Assembly (NCBI GenBank): GCA_963580455.1
Contig: OY756961.1
Span: 19,077,001 to 19,141,000, forward strand
Direction: 5' to 3'
Source of the DNA: Euonymus europaeus
Taxonomy: Eukaryota > Streptophyta > Magnoliopsida > Celastrales > Celastraceae
DNA length: 64,000 nucleotides
Part shown: positions 34,719 through 46,300 of the stretch, in pieces
How the letters are laid out: each line of letters opens with the position of its first letter
Position numbering within the stretch: position 1 is the first letter of the stretch
The notes under the pieces: generated by a model
Seen by the model: only the letters and a program-made list of their open reading frames with translations
Told to the model about the DNA's origin: nothing
The model's database searches: none
Position numbers and translations under genes: made by a program

Positions 34719-37053
34719 TGTCGCAATCGAAATCTCGACGCATACCGGCGCTATCGAAAAATGCATAAGAAAATGTGAGAGCCGCCACCAATTGATTATA
34801 GTTCAATTGGACACTAAAATGTTACGTCTGCGAACCAAAGAAAATGGGTAAGGGGGTCTATTGAGTGTGGGGAAGGTGTTAGGCACCCCACAACTCCCTA
34901 GTCGGTTGCCTTTTAAATTATTTATGCTTTTTCTTAAAAATATTTTTGTATGTCTCAAATTGTTTTAATAAATTTCATGTGTTCGAAAAAAAATAATTTA
35001 TTGTCAAAATGGTAGAAGAAGTTTCATTAATTTTGAATAAATGTTAAACTAACTTATTTAAGTGATGATATAATTAAAACTTCAGACGGAGCTGAATACT
35101 TTCAAGTCCTCCATCTCAATTATTTTTAAAATATGAGATCCAAATAAATTGAACCTTTATCATTTTATTTTTAATAAAATTTTGCTTATTATTATTTATG
35201 AAATATATTCCCTAAAAATAGAATATTTGGAGACACTAATACTTTGATATTCCCTAACATCTATTCAAGGAATTTAAACTTTGAAATGTCTCGAGAAACC
35301 AATACTTTGATATTCTCTTAAAATAATAGGATATTTAAAAGAAATGTCTCGAGAAACCAATACTTTAATATTCTCTTAAAATAATCAGATATTCGAATGA
35401 AATGTCTCGAGAAATCAATACTTTGATATTCTCTTAAAATAATCGGATATTTAAAAGAAATGTCTCGAGAAACCAATACTTTGATATTCTCGATATCGTT
35501 GGATGTTTGGCGGGTTGAATATATAAAATCGTATGATTTGATTCTTTCTTTGAAATTATTTAAATATACCTCGAAATAAATTATGAAATTAAATATAAGC
35601 ATCCATATTAATCTAATTAATATTATCTATACTAATTTTACTATTTTACTACATTATTACATTTTTGTTTGAGCTCACCCCTCATGAATATAAATCCCAA
35701 CCCAACCTATTGCTAAAAAACCAAAAATGAATAAATAAAGATATAAAGCCCATACAAATCTCAAGACTAACCTACAGGCCCAATGCATTTACTTTCCTAT
35801 GGCCCAACCCATCAACTAACAAAATAAACAATACATTACCATTTATCAAATAACCACATCTGACTCGGCCCAATAATAGTCAAAGGAAAGCCCAATATAC
35901 AACCTAAATCTGGCCATTAACAGAAAACAAAACTAGTGGACCCAGGCCCAAAACCAACTCACCCAAGACAAAACAAAACCCGGCCTGTTAACAGTACAAA
36001 CAAAAACCTAAGCTCAAAAATAAAACAAATCCGGCCCGAACAAATAAGGCCTGGCCCGGCCCAATACTGTTCATCGTCTTCTCCCAGTGAACGCCTGGGC
36101 CAATAGCTCATTTCCTGCCGCCCAATCTGCAAACAGAAAAACTAGAGAAAGAAAAAAAACAAACAGATCCAAGACAATCTTCAACGAAAACGAGCATGGT
36201 ATGAGCCATATATATGTTGATTATCGGTGAATCTGAGACCGATCGAAATCATCAAATCTGAAACAAAATCAAACTAACACCTAATATCTCCCAAAATTCA
36301 ATCCACATTCAGTAATCCCAAACGCAAGAACAAACAAAATACTCAAAATAGGCATAAAAAATGATATCAGGGAAGAAATCACCTTTCGATCTGTCACTCA
36401 AGCCTCTCGATTTCTCTTTATTTCTTCTTTCGGTTTCCTAGTCCGTTTTCCTTTTTTCGAGAAACTCTGAAAAGCTCTTGATTTTTTCCCTCAAGAAGGC
36501 TTCCGGCTTTCTCCAAGACCAACCCCTAAGACAACTCGAAAATTCCTTCTAGAGACTCCCCCAATCTCTTCCTTTTCTTACTCTGAAAACTTCTCCGTCC
36601 TTCCCCCCTATCTTTATAGCCCAAAATCAGCTGCCTTCCAACTCATCTTCAACCACGCTCCACTACCTTTGTTTTTCTTTCCACTATCTCCTCTTTCTCA
36701 ACCACTCCCTCCTGTCACTTCTGCTTTTCTCTCCTATGGTCGGCAACCATTTTCCTCCACTGCCGCTACCCCTTCCTTCTATCACCAAAGCTTCCCTTTT
36801 CTTTTGATCAAGTTTTTTAGGGTTAGGGTTAGGTGGGCTGGGCCGGATAGGTTAATTTTAAGTTTGGGCCAGGCCGGCTAGGTAGGTAAATTAATTAGGG
36901 TTTTGGGCTTAATTGGGTAGCTTTAATTTAAGTTTGGGTCTTTAGGGCTTGATTTGGTAAGTTATTAAGTTTTTTTATTTCTGTTTTCTCTTTTATTTTT
37001 ATTATTATTTTATTAAAAATAACAAGCTCCCGGACAAAAATGGGGGTACTACA
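34719..37053 (-). repeat. 5' LTR of the Ogre-like element (2335 bp)
   Basis: Direct repeat of 12864-15527 with high identity but fewer minisatellite units (four). TATA-like CTATAAAG lies on the minus strand at 36612-36619. It is followed by the target duplication GCAGA (37054-37058). Confidence 0.92.
36612..36619 (-). promoter_or_regulatory. TATA-like box in the 5' LTR of the Ogre-like element
   Basis: The minus strand reads GGGCTATAAAGATAG. Its place, conserved in both LTRs, suits the promoter of the genomic RNA. Confidence 0.45.
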
Positions 37054-37058
37054 GCAGA

Positions 37059-37147
37059 ACATTTTAGTGTCCAATTGCACTATAATCAATTGGTGGCAGC
37101 TCTCACATTTTCTTATGCACTTTTCAATAGCGCCGGTCCGCGTCGTG
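37059..37147 (+). repeat. Old truncated LTR (right part)
   Basis: AACATTTTAGTGTCCAATTG to about GCGTCG continues the old LTR interrupted at 12863. It equals the reverse complement of the outer end of the Ogre-like LTR (around 34740-34825). The last ~14 bases of the expected LTR end are missing. Confidence 0.78.
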
Positions 37148-37313
37148 ATCTAAGGTCTTCTTACATTTGAATGCTTAATAAAAATCTGAATGAGAAATTA
37201 CAATTAAAAATGTGTGAAAAATGAACAAATAGCAAATTGGAGGCAATGAAAAAGAGATGTATAATTCTCCATGGTTTTAAAAAAAGACATGCAATGAACA
37301 AATTTTATTTGGA
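37148..37313. repeat. Right copy of the ~166-bp direct repeat
   Basis: Same orientation and nearly the same sequence as 11818-11984. It begins exactly where the old LTR remnant ends. Confidence 0.88.
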
Positions 37314-38621
37314 TTTTGTTCTCTCAAACCTTTTATTAATGCATGATCAGTATATGGAAGAATTGTTGTTCTTTTGACTCAATAGCACACTGTTCAAAAG
37401 GAATAATTTTACTTGCATACATCACTGTCAACTTTAAAAATGGGTTTGTTGCCCATACAAAGTACGCCAATCAACTACAGTACATGAATCTCTATAGAAA
37501 ATTGAAGGAAGTAACAATAGCAACATGCACACATTTTTCATTTTAAATTTGCGGATCAAGTGTTTGCGCATATTTACCATGAATAAATCTAAAAACATAA
37601 GTTGTTGAAAAATGCTAACCATCCAATATTGAAATCTGTGAAGCCCTTACGATTGACCAATAATATTATTGAGAGCATCAGATATAATAGGAGTGTATCT
37701 CTTCACGTTTTTCAAAGTCATTTTGAAGTATCTTATCGATGAATCAATGCCATAAATATAAAATATAAAATATAAAATATAAAATAAATGATGCTATCTA
37801 AATTCTAAAATATGTAAAAAGTTCAACCGTTGAAGTAAAGTGTAGATAAATCTTACTGGATTGGTGGGCTAATAGAAACCATGGCTTTATTGTCAAAGAT
37901 TATTTTCAGGTATCACAAGAGCCCTTGCCAGGAAACAAACTTGCAACATATGTGAATAGTAAAAGAGTAAGAAATAAAAAAAATGTTGCAAATAAATTCT
38001 TTTGCATGAGAGGTTTGGGCTAATTCAGTGAACCTGATTGCCAGAAAATTAAACCACCACGCAATATATTCCAACAAACAAAAAAATGGTTATAAAAGTT
38101 AAACAACAAAATTCTTCTTATATTTCTCTAATAGTTCCTGCATGCAGATTTCTCCACAAATAAATTGATTTTGAAAATTTAGTTTCAACAATATATTTTT
38201 TAGGCAGATTAACTCATTAGAACCTCATATTGAGAACTTGAGGACAACCCAAGAATTTAGTCTCATCCTTCTTTCATTGATCATGATCTACCGCTGTTGC
38301 TAATATCCTTTAAAATTTCTTGATGCACTGATATATATATATATTATGCATCATCAATGCCTAGGAAACCTATTGTTCAAGCATACAAATCACCTTAAAA
38401 GGACAACCCAATTTTTTTTTGAGATATATTAATCATAAAAATAATAGTCTTGTTCATGATTTTTGACCTATTTAGGCTCTTGCTAGGTCCTTATTTTTTA
38501 TATAATTGAACTACCAACTGGTAAAAGTTTTATATAATTGACTCTCAAACCTTTCACTGATTCATTCCAAATTCTATTATTCAAATGATTGACATTGAAC
38601 TGTCTGTCAAGTAAACATACC
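37314..38621. other. A/T-rich stretch, no gene recognised
   Basis: Probably the continuation of the locus left of 11818. It holds short (AT) and ATAAA repeats (37760-37785) and scattered frames but no recognisable protein motif, LTR or RNA gene. Confidence 0.4.
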
Positions 38622-38943
38622 TGTAAAAGAGACGATCCAACTCTAATAAAACATAAACAAACAGAAAAGGTGGTAGTTTCCCTGCTGTAAGATAGTTGCA
38701 AGAAAAGAGAGTAAGAAGGCTTGAGAAAACTTCAGTAGCAAGTTCTGGAAAAGTCTCTCAAACTCTTTTCATACCAAGACAACTTAAATACAAGATATTT
38801 TTTACAAGTCATGAAACATCTAGAACCAAATAAAAAAACTTAAACAGGTCAAACATAATTTGACCAACAAAAGTTACATTAAACAAAAGCAAAACCTTAC
38901 AAAACATACACAGGAATATCTTCACAACTTCATAACCTCAACA
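38622..38943 (-). repeat. 3' LTR of the Ty1-copia element
   Basis: 322-bp direct repeat of 42988-43306, bounded by TG and CA, flanked on the left by ATACC. Confidence 0.93.
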
Positions 38944-38952
38944 CTCCTCCTT
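38944..38952 (-). promoter_or_regulatory. Polypurine tract of the Ty1-copia element
   Basis: The minus strand reads AAGGAGGAG immediately before LTR start TGTTGAGG. Confidence 0.75.
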
Positions 38953-38983
38953 GAAGTTCTTCCTGTGAACACCCAACATGCTT

Positions 38984-41900
38984 CTAAAAAAACTCAAACT
39001 TAGCTTTAGAAAGCGCCATTGTGAAAACATCTGCAACTTGAGCATCAGAATTGCAGAATAACAAACTTACTTCACCTGCTTTAATAGCTTCACGGATTGC
39101 ATGATATTTAACACTGATATGCTTTGTTCTTCCATGTTGAATTGGATTCTCAGCAATTGAAATTGCAGATTTGCTATCACTCCAAATGACTGTAGCTTCC
39201 AGCTGTGTGTTTCCCAAATCCTTCAATAATTTCCAAAGCCAAATGGCTTGATTTGTAGCACTAGCAGCAGCAATATATTCAGCTTCTGCTGTGGATTGAG
39301 CAACCACCTCTTGTTTTCTAGAACTCCAAGAAAGAACACCAGATCCTAATGTAAAAGCATACCCAGAGGTACTCTTAAAATCATCACTGCCAGCCCAGTC
39401 ACTGTCAGAATATCCTTCCAGCTTCATTTCTTCTGATTTTCTATACCAAATTTCATAATCTAAGGTACCTTTTAAGTACCTCAATACACGTTTAGCAGCT
39501 CCCATATGGATCTGACTTGGAGCAGTCATATATCTTGAGAGTAGACTTGTAGAAAACATGATATCAGGTCTGGTTGCAGACAAATATAGAAGACTTCCAA
39601 TTAGACTTCTAAAAGCTGTGACATCCGCCTTGCAACTGCCATCTTCTCTTTTCAACTTTTCATTCAACATCAAAGGTGTTGCTACAGATTTGCAACTCTC
39701 CATATTAAATTTCTTCAAAATATCCTTTGCATATTTCTGTTGTGACAGAAATATTCCATTATCAGTTTGAAATACCTCCATGCCCAAGAAATAACTCATC
39801 TGACCTAAGTCAGACATTTCAAATTCTTTCAGCATCTCCTCCTTAAACTGCTGCACAGAGATAAAATCACTTCCAGTGATTAAGAAATCATCCACATACA
39901 GAGATACAATCAACTGCTGTGAGCCACTTCTAACATATAAAGTCGACTCATTGTAGCTTCGTTTAAATCCATGCTCAATCAAGTAGGAATCAATCCTACT
40001 ATACCAAGCTCTAGGAGCTTGCTTCAAACCATAAAGGGCTTTTTTTAATTTATAAACTTTATCTTCCTTTCCAGCAATGACAAACCCATCAGGCTGTGAC
40101 ACATATATGTCTTCATTCAAGTAGCCATTGAGAAAGGCTGATTTCACATCCAGGTGGAAGATTTTCCAACCTAATTGAGCTGATAAAGCCACTAGTAGCC
40201 TGACTGTATCATGTCTAGCTACTGGAGCAAAAGTTTCAGTATAATCTAAACCATATTGTTGTGAATAGCCCTTTACAACTAATCTTGCTTTATGATTGTT
40301 GATTGTACCAACTGGATTGAGCTTTGTCCTAAAGACCCACTTTACTCCAATCACAGGTTGATCACTAGGCTTCTCTGTAAGTTCCCATGTTAAATTCTTC
40401 TCAATCATTGATATCTCCTCCTGCATTGCAACCATCCAGTGCTTGCTTTTGGCTGCTTCTGCATAGCTTGATGGCTCAGCAAGAGCTACATTACAGCTCT
40501 CATATATGTCTGCAAGAGACTTCATTTTAGGAGGAGGCTCATCAATAGAAGCATTATCCTCAAGATCAGCAATTTCATCAATTCTGGAATTTTTATCCTT
40601 CAAATCGCATAATTTCTTCTCCACTTTTTCAGAATCCCAATTCCATAAACTGTCTTCATCAACAGTAACATCTCTGCTAACCAAAAATTTCTTGGAATGC
40701 AAGTCATACAACCTATAGCCTTTTGACTGGGAAGAATATCCCAAGAATAAACCAATTGAAGCCTTTTCATCCAATTTTGATCTTTTTACAGAAGGAATAT
40801 GATAGTAACAAACAGATCCAAATACCTTCAAGTGACTAGCTGTAGGTTTTGCATCTGTCCAGGCTTCATATGGAGTCATCCCATCAACAGCTCTGGTTGG
40901 CAGCCTATTCAACAAATAAACTGCTGTATTAACAGCTTCTGCCCAAAATTGCTTAGGCAATTTTTTCTCTACAATCATACATCTGGCCATCTCCATGACA
41001 GTTCTGTTTTTTCTTTCAGAAACCCCATTTTGCTCAGGGGTGTAGCTAACTGTGAACTGACGCAGAATTCCTGCTTCTTGACAAAAGCGATCAAATGCAG
41101 AAGAAGTATATTCAGTTCCATTGTCTGATCTTAAGACTTTCAACTTTTTGCCACTTTGAGATTCAACTAGAGCCTTAAATTGTCTGAACACAGAAAAAAC
41201 TTCTGATTTTTCCTTCAAAAAATATACCCAAGTCATTCTGGTCAAGTCATCAATAAACAGAATGAAATATCTGCTTCCATTTAAAGAAGAGATGGATATT
41301 GGTCCACACACATCTGTGTGTACCAATTCTAATCTCGCTTTAGCTCTCCAAGCTTTATTAGAAGGAAATGAGGCTCTGTGAATCTTGCCTAGCTGACATG
41401 GTTCACAAACATCAGTGCTAATAGCACTCACAGTCAAGTCACTTATCAAACCCTTCGAGGATGCATACTTCAAGCCCTTTATATGAAAGTGACCAAACCT
41501 TCTATGCCAAAGTCTTGACTCGTCAGTAGAAACAGAAAAATTTGCATGAGTCATAGAACAATGCTTCAAGGAAAAACTGTTATCTCTCATTTCAATCTTA
41601 GCAATCAGCACATTACTATGATCATAAATAAAACAGTGATTATCATTAAACTTCAAAGAGTAACCCTTCTTCATCATTTGTGGTACACTGAGAAGATTTT
41701 GATTCAAACTAGGTACAAGCAAAACATCAGAAATATGCTTAATACCTCTTTTAGTTTGAATTTCAACTGTCCCCTTTCCAGCAGCTTTAACAAACTCACC
41801 ATTGCCCATTTTCACTGTTGTCTGGATTGAACTGTCAATAGAGGTGAATAAACTTGCATCCTTAGCCATATGACAGGTACAACCACTGTCAATAAGCCAT

Positions 41901-42910
41901 GAATTATCTGGAACAGATTGTGAAGTCACCATTGCAATGAAAAGATGATCCTCTTGTTGCTTCACTTGAACGTGATCTTCAGAAAAATTAGCCTGCTGAG
42001 ATGATGTATTCTCAGACTGTTTTTGTTTTATTCTGCAAAATTTCTCCACATGACCAGGCTTCTTGCAGTACCAACACTGAAGCTTAGGTCTTCCTTTCGA
42101 CCAACAATCTTTTTCAAGATGATTTGTATTTTTGCAATAACCGCATGGTGGATACTTGCCTTTTTTAGGAGGATCATTAAAAACTTCAGCTGCTTTGCCT
42201 TTACCACCCTTCTCAAAGCTTCCTCTTTTATTATCTCTCTGGAATGATGAACCCTGCTGTTGTTTGCCCTTATGTTTCATCTGAAATGCACCTTCAGTAG
42301 CACCCTCAGACTTCTTTGACAGCCTTAATTCCTGAGCTTGCAATTTGCTGCAAAGTTCGGAAATTGAAAGCTTTTTAAGATCACAAGACTCCTCAATTGC
42401 TGAGATTTTGGACTCAAATTTATCAGGCAAACTAATTAAAATCTTTTCCACCACCCTATGATCTGAAATATCTTCACCGTAAAGCTTCATCTGGTTCACC
42501 AACTCCATAAGTTTTGCTGAATAATCCTTAATAGCATCTCCTTCTTGCATCTTAAGCAATTCAAACTGCCTCTTTAAAGTCAAGAGCTTCTGTTGTCTCA
42601 CACGTTCACTACCTTGAAACTCTTCTTTTAACTTACTCCAAGCCTCTTTAACAGACTTGATGCCTACTATCCTTGAAAAGATAGTATCATCAATGGCTGA
42701 ATATAAAAAAGTTAGAGCTTTATAATTTTTCTTCTTCATTTCAGCATGATCCTTGATCTGCTGTAAAGTTGGATCTTCTGGTACGTCAAATCCTTCCTCA
42801 ACAATACTCCAAAGATCATGAGCCATAAAAAATGATTCCATTTTAACAGCCCAAAAATCATAATTCTCACCTTTAAAAACTGGAGGAGCTGGGAGAGAAG
42901 AAGCTGACAT
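38984..42910 (-). CDS. Ty1-copia gag-pol polyprotein
   Basis: This 1308-residue polyprotein starts at ATG 42910 (MSASSLPAPPVFKGENYDFW, context AAAAATG). In order: gag (about 1-230); two CCHC-like knuckles (CGYCKNTNHLEKDC, 256-269; CWYCKKPGHVEKFC, 279-292); aspartic protease (LIDSGCTCHM, D341); integrase zinc region (HRRFGHFH ... CEPCQLGK). The integrase core follows with HTDVCGPI, LRSDNGTEYTS and NGVSERKNRT (D, D, E kept), then reverse transcriptase (KWVFRTKLNPVG, YVDDFLITG) and RNase H (GYSDSDWAGS, AEAEYIAAA, ADVFTMALSKAKFEF). There is no internal stop. The C-terminus is cut by one extra A in a seven-A run (38986-38992), which shifts frame and removes about 15 residues that would have run into the LTR. 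Confidence 0.95.
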   Translation of the reverse strand: MSASSLPAPPVFKGENYDFWAVKMESFFMAHDLWSIVEEGFDVPEDPTLQQIKDHAEMKKKNYKALTFLYSAIDDTIFSRIVGIKSVKEAWSKLKEEFQGSERVRQQKLLTLKRQFELLKMQEGDAIKDYSAKLMELVNQMKLYGEDISDHRVVEKILISLPDKFESKISAIEESCDLKKLSISELCSKLQAQELRLSKKSEGATEGAFQMKHKGKQQQGSSFQRDNKRGSFEKGGKGKAAEVFNDPPKKGKYPPCGYCKNTNHLEKDCWSKGRPKLQCWYCKKPGHVEKFCRIKQKQSENTSSQQANFSEDHVQVKQQEDHLFIAMVTSQSVPDNSWLIDSGCTCHMAKDASLFTSIDSSIQTTVKMGNGEFVKAAGKGTVEIQTKRGIKHISDVLLVPSLNQNLLSVPQMMKKGYSLKFNDNHCFIYDHSNVLIAKIEMRDNSFSLKHCSMTHANFSVSTDESRLWHRRFGHFHIKGLKYASSKGLISDLTVSAISTDVCEPCQLGKIHRASFPSNKAWRAKARLELVHTDVCGPISISSLNGSRYFILFIDDLTRMTWVYFLKEKSEVFSVFRQFKALVESQSGKKLKVLRSDNGTEYTSSAFDRFCQEAGILRQFTVSYTPEQNGVSERKNRTVMEMARCMIVEKKLPKQFWAEAVNTAVYLLNRLPTRAVDGMTPYEAWTDAKPTASHLKVFGSVCYYHIPSVKRSKLDEKASIGLFLGYSSQSKGYRLYDLHSKKFLVSRDVTVDEDSLWNWDSEKVEKKLCDLKDKNSRIDEIADLEDNASIDEPPPKMKSLADIYESCNVALAEPSSYAEAAKSKHWMVAMQEEISMIEKNLTWELTEKPSDQPVIGVKWVFRTKLNPVGTINNHKARLVVKGYSQQYGLDYTETFAPVARHDTVRLLVALSAQLGWKIFHLDVKSAFLNGYLNEDIYVSQPDGFVIAGKEDKVYKLKKALYGLKQAPRAWYSRIDSYLIEHGFKRSYNESTLYVRSGSQQLIVSLYVDDFLITGSDFISVQQFKEEMLKEFEMSDLGQMSYFLGMEVFQTDNGIFLSQQKYAKDILKKFNMESCKSVATPLMLNEKLKREDGSCKADVTAFRSLIGSLLYLSATRPDIMFSTSLLSRYMTAPSQIHMGAAKRVLRYLKGTLDYEIWYRKSEEMKLEGYSDSDWAGSDDFKSTSGYAFTLGSGVLSWSSRKQEVVAQSTAEAEYIAAASATNQAIWLWKLLKDLGNTQLEATVIWSDSKSAISIAENPIQHGRTKHISVKYHAIREAIKAGEVSLLFCNSDAQVADVFTMALSKAKFEFF

Positions 42911-42973
42911 TTTTAATGCCTTAAACAAACTTTAATAGCCAAAAACTTACTTCACAGGTCCTCAAGACAACCT

Positions 42974-42986
42974 CGCTCCGATACCA
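42974..42986 (-). promoter_or_regulatory. Primer-binding site of the Ty1-copia element
   Basis: One base after the 5' LTR the minus strand reads TGGTATCGGAGCG. This closely resembles the initiator-methionine tRNA primer site (TGGTATCAGAGC) usual in copia elements; one base differs. Confidence 0.85.
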
Positions 42987-42987
42987 C

Positions 42988-43306
42988 TGTAAAAGAGACG
43001 ATCCAACTCTAATAAAACATAAACAAACAGAAAAGGTGGTAGTTTCCCTGCTGTAAGATAGTTGCAAGAAAAGAGTAGAAGGCTTGAGAAAACTTCAGTA
43101 GCAAGTTCTGGAAAAGTCTCTCAAACTCTTTTCATACCAAGACAACTTAAATACAAGATATTTTTTACAAGTCATGAAACATCTATAACCAAATAAAAAA
43201 ACTTAAACAGATCAAACATAATTTAACCAACAAAAATTATATTAAACAAAAGCAAAACCTTACAAAACATACACAGGAATATCTTCACAACTTCATAACC
43301 TCAACA
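42988..43306 (-). repeat. 5' LTR of the Ty1-copia element
   Basis: 319-bp direct repeat of 38622-38943, flanked on the right by ATACC. Confidence 0.93.
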
Positions 43307-43311
43307 ATACC

Positions 43312-46300
43312 TCCATAAATGTTGTGGATTATCTGGGACTCAACTTGGTGAAGGATTTCTATACTAAGATGATCAATTTGGTGAATCAAATGAGAATTTT
43401 GAGGGAATCAGTGATTGATCAGACAAGGGTTCAAAAGATGCTTATTAGTCTTCCTGAGAGGTTTGATGTTGTAGCTACTACTATCGAAGAGTCAAAGGAT
43501 CTCACTATCTTGAAACCTAAAGAGCTTGTGGGCTCTCTTGAGGCTCACGAGCATGGACGGCTTCGTTGTGCTGACCACAATCAAGCTTTGGAATCTACTT
43601 TTTAGGAAAATTTGAGCTTTACCGATGGCAAAGGAAGGTCAGTTGGTTCTTCTACATCACCCTGGCGAGGTAACTCTTCAAATTTTGAGCCTGGTTTTTA
43701 TAAGCAGTGTGATCTTTGTAAGAAGGTAGGCCAATTGGCTACCAATTGTTGGCATAAAGGCAAACCTCAGTGTCATCACTGTAAAAAGTTTGGCCACATT
43801 CAGAAAAATTGTAGGTTCAAGTCAGAGAATCATGCCAATCTTGCGGAGTTTAGTTCCTCATGTCCTTCTGAAGAGAATTTGTTTTATGCTACTCAAACTT
43901 CCTGTCTTCCTCATCCTACTGTCTAGTACGTTGATAATGGATGCACAAATCACATGTCTAGCCACGTAGCCTTGTTTGAATCTATCCATGATGTTCTACC
44001 TACAAATATTCGTCTTAGTGATGGTAAATTGTTAAATCTCAGGGGAAAGGGAGGGTGAAGATAGTCATTGCTGATGGTGTCAAGTTTATCTCCAATGTTT
44101 TGTATTTCCAGCATTGAGCAGTAATCTTCTCAGTGTTGGTCAAATGGTTGAAAATGGATACATGCTTGTGTTTAAGGGTTCTGGGTGTATTGTTATGATA
44201 AGGATGATGAAGATAAAGAGCTTTTGAGAGTACTTATGCAAGATCATAGGAATTTCTTGGTGGATTTTAAGGAGAAGGAAGTCACAGCTTTCAAGGCTGA
44301 AGTTGCTGGCTATGCAAATACAAAATTATAGCACATAAGGTTTTGTAATTTGAACACCACTGATTTGCAACTGTTGCAGAAACAAGAGTTGGTTCTAGGC
44401 CTTCCTTAGATACATGACCTGTGTGGAGTTTGTGAGAGGTGTCTCATGGGAAAGCAACACCGTGTTCCTTTTCCAAAGCAAGCCACTTGGAGAGCATCAA
44501 CACCATTATAACTCATTTATTCTGACTAATGTGGCCTTATGTCAGTGCCTACTTTGAACCAGTGCAGGTACTTCTGTACTTTTATTGATGATTTTACACG
44601 AAAAATTTGGGTTTACTTTCTCAAAGAGAAGTGTAGTGCTTTTTCAATTTTTCAAAGTTTCAAAACTTTAGTTGAGAAGGAGAGTGGCAAATTTATCAAA
44701 CAACTCAGGAGTGATCGAGGTGGGGAGTATACCTCCACTGTGTTTGAACAATTTTGTATGAAAGAAGGAATTGCTAGGCAGCTCACTACAGGTTTCAATC
44801 CCCGGCAAAATGGCGTTGCCGAGCGTAAAAATTGAACTATCATGGAGATGTCTCAAGCAATGATGTCTGAGAAAAATTTTCTTAAAAAATATTAGGCAGA
44901 GGCTGTCAATAGAGCCGTATTCATGTTGAACCTCTACCTTACCAAAGTAGTTCAGAACATGACTCCAAGTGAAGCTTGGTCAAGTTTAAAAACTTCGGTT
45001 TCTCATTTAAAAGTTTTTGGTTGTGTGTGCTATGCTCATGTACCTGTTGAGAATAGAACTAAGTTAAATTATAAGAGTCGAAAGTGTATCTTAGTTGGGT
45101 ATAACACTCAATCTAAGGCCTACAGATTGATTGATATGGAGACTGAAAAACTAGTGATCAGTAGAGATGTGGTGTTTGATGAAGACTATAAATGGAAATT
45201 CTCCTTTGACAGAGATATTGAGGCAGGTCAAATAGGTCTCTCCTTGTATGATACTGAATATGATTTGGAAGCCGTCGATGATGTTCTAGTTACTCCACAA
45301 ATGTCTCAGAATGTTGAGTCTGCGCCTCCAAATGTGCAGGCTGCTGTAGTTACAAATGATGATAGTGACTCTGAGGGAGCTCCACATAATATGAGAAGCA
45401 TTTCTAATATCTGTGCTACTTACAATCTGGCTATTCGCGAACCTGGATCTTATTTTTAGACCAAAACGGATCCTCTATGGTGCAAGGCCATGCAGGAGGA
45501 ATTTCATGTCATTCAGAAAAATGAGACTTGGGAATTGGTCAGTAAGCCTTCTGACAGAACTATTGTGGCAGTGAAATGGGTGTACAAACTTAAAATGAAT
45601 CCTGATGGCAGTGTTCATAAACACAAAGCACGACTTGTTGCTCACGGTTTTACCCAAAAATCAGTCGTGGATTTTTAGGAAACCTTTGCTCCTATGGCTC
45701 GCCTAGAAAATGTGCGACTTGTTTTCTCCTTAGCAGCTCAGAACCAATGGGCATTTCATCAACTGGATGTTAAATTAGCCTTTTTGAATGGTAAACTACA
45801 AGAGGAGGTTTATGTCGCTCAACCTGAGGGTTTCTTGGTGACCGGGGGAGAAGATAAAGTGTATAAACTTAATAAGGCTCCTTATGGCATGGCCTTAAAC
45901 AGTCACCGAGAGCATGGTATTCAGAGGTGGATAAATTCTTTATTACCAAAGGTCTCAAGAGGAGCAGAAGTGAGGCCACTTTGTACACACTCAAGGAAGA
46001 AGGTGCCATCTTGATTGTGTCCATTTATATAGATGATTTGGTTATTACAGGCAATAGTGAAAAATTGATCCAATAGTTCAAGTGCAATATGAAGAATATG
46101 TATGAGATGAATGATTTGGGCATGTGGAAATACTTTTTAGGGATAGTGGTGGATCAGTCTTCTGAAGGTATATTTTTATCTCAAGCTGCTTATGTGAAGT
46201 CTTTTCTGGAGAAGCATAATATGTTGGATTGTAATGTTGTAGCTATTCCCTTGGTTGTGAATGAAAATTTGTATAAAGATGAGGGATCTAAGAAGGTAGA

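Larger units (their letters stand above)
12864..37053 (-). mobile_element. Ogre-like (Ty3-gypsy, Tat clade) LTR retrotransposon, 24.2 kb
   Basis: Two direct LTRs (12864-15527 and 34719-37053) share TGTCGCAATC at one end and CTACA at the other. The bases outside are identical 5-mers, GCAGA at 12859-12863 and 37054-37058, a perfect target duplication. Reading on the minus strand: 5' LTR, primer-binding site, ORF1 with a DUF7745-like domain, gag, aspartic protease with G-patch, putative intron, reverse transcriptase, RNase H, archaeal-type RNase H, integrase, a long 3' region with two extra ORFs, purine tract, 3' LTR. ORF1 before gag, the G-patch and the great size are Ogre hallmarks. All core genes carry stops or frameshifts, so this copy cannot move on its own. 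Confidence 0.9.
38622..43306 (-). mobile_element. Young, nearly intact Ty1-copia retrotransposon
   Basis: LTRs at 38622-38943 and 42988-43306 both begin TGTAAAAGAG and end CCTCAACA. They differ at only about half a dozen positions, mostly A/G or C/T. Outside them ATACC is repeated exactly (38617-38621 and 43307-43311). The primer-binding site TGGTATCGGAGCG and purine tract AAGGAGGAG sit next to the LTRs. One long polyprotein frame fills the inside. High LTR identity means recent insertion. Next to it on the right lies an older copia remnant on the opposite strand. Confidence 0.95.

Noticed and set aside
37620..37740. Short minus-strand stretch reading like RYFKMTLKNVKRYTPIISDAL, reminiscent of TAF10-like proteins.
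   Set aside because: Only three or four residues match, no second exon is visible nearby, and the surrounding sequence is non-coding.
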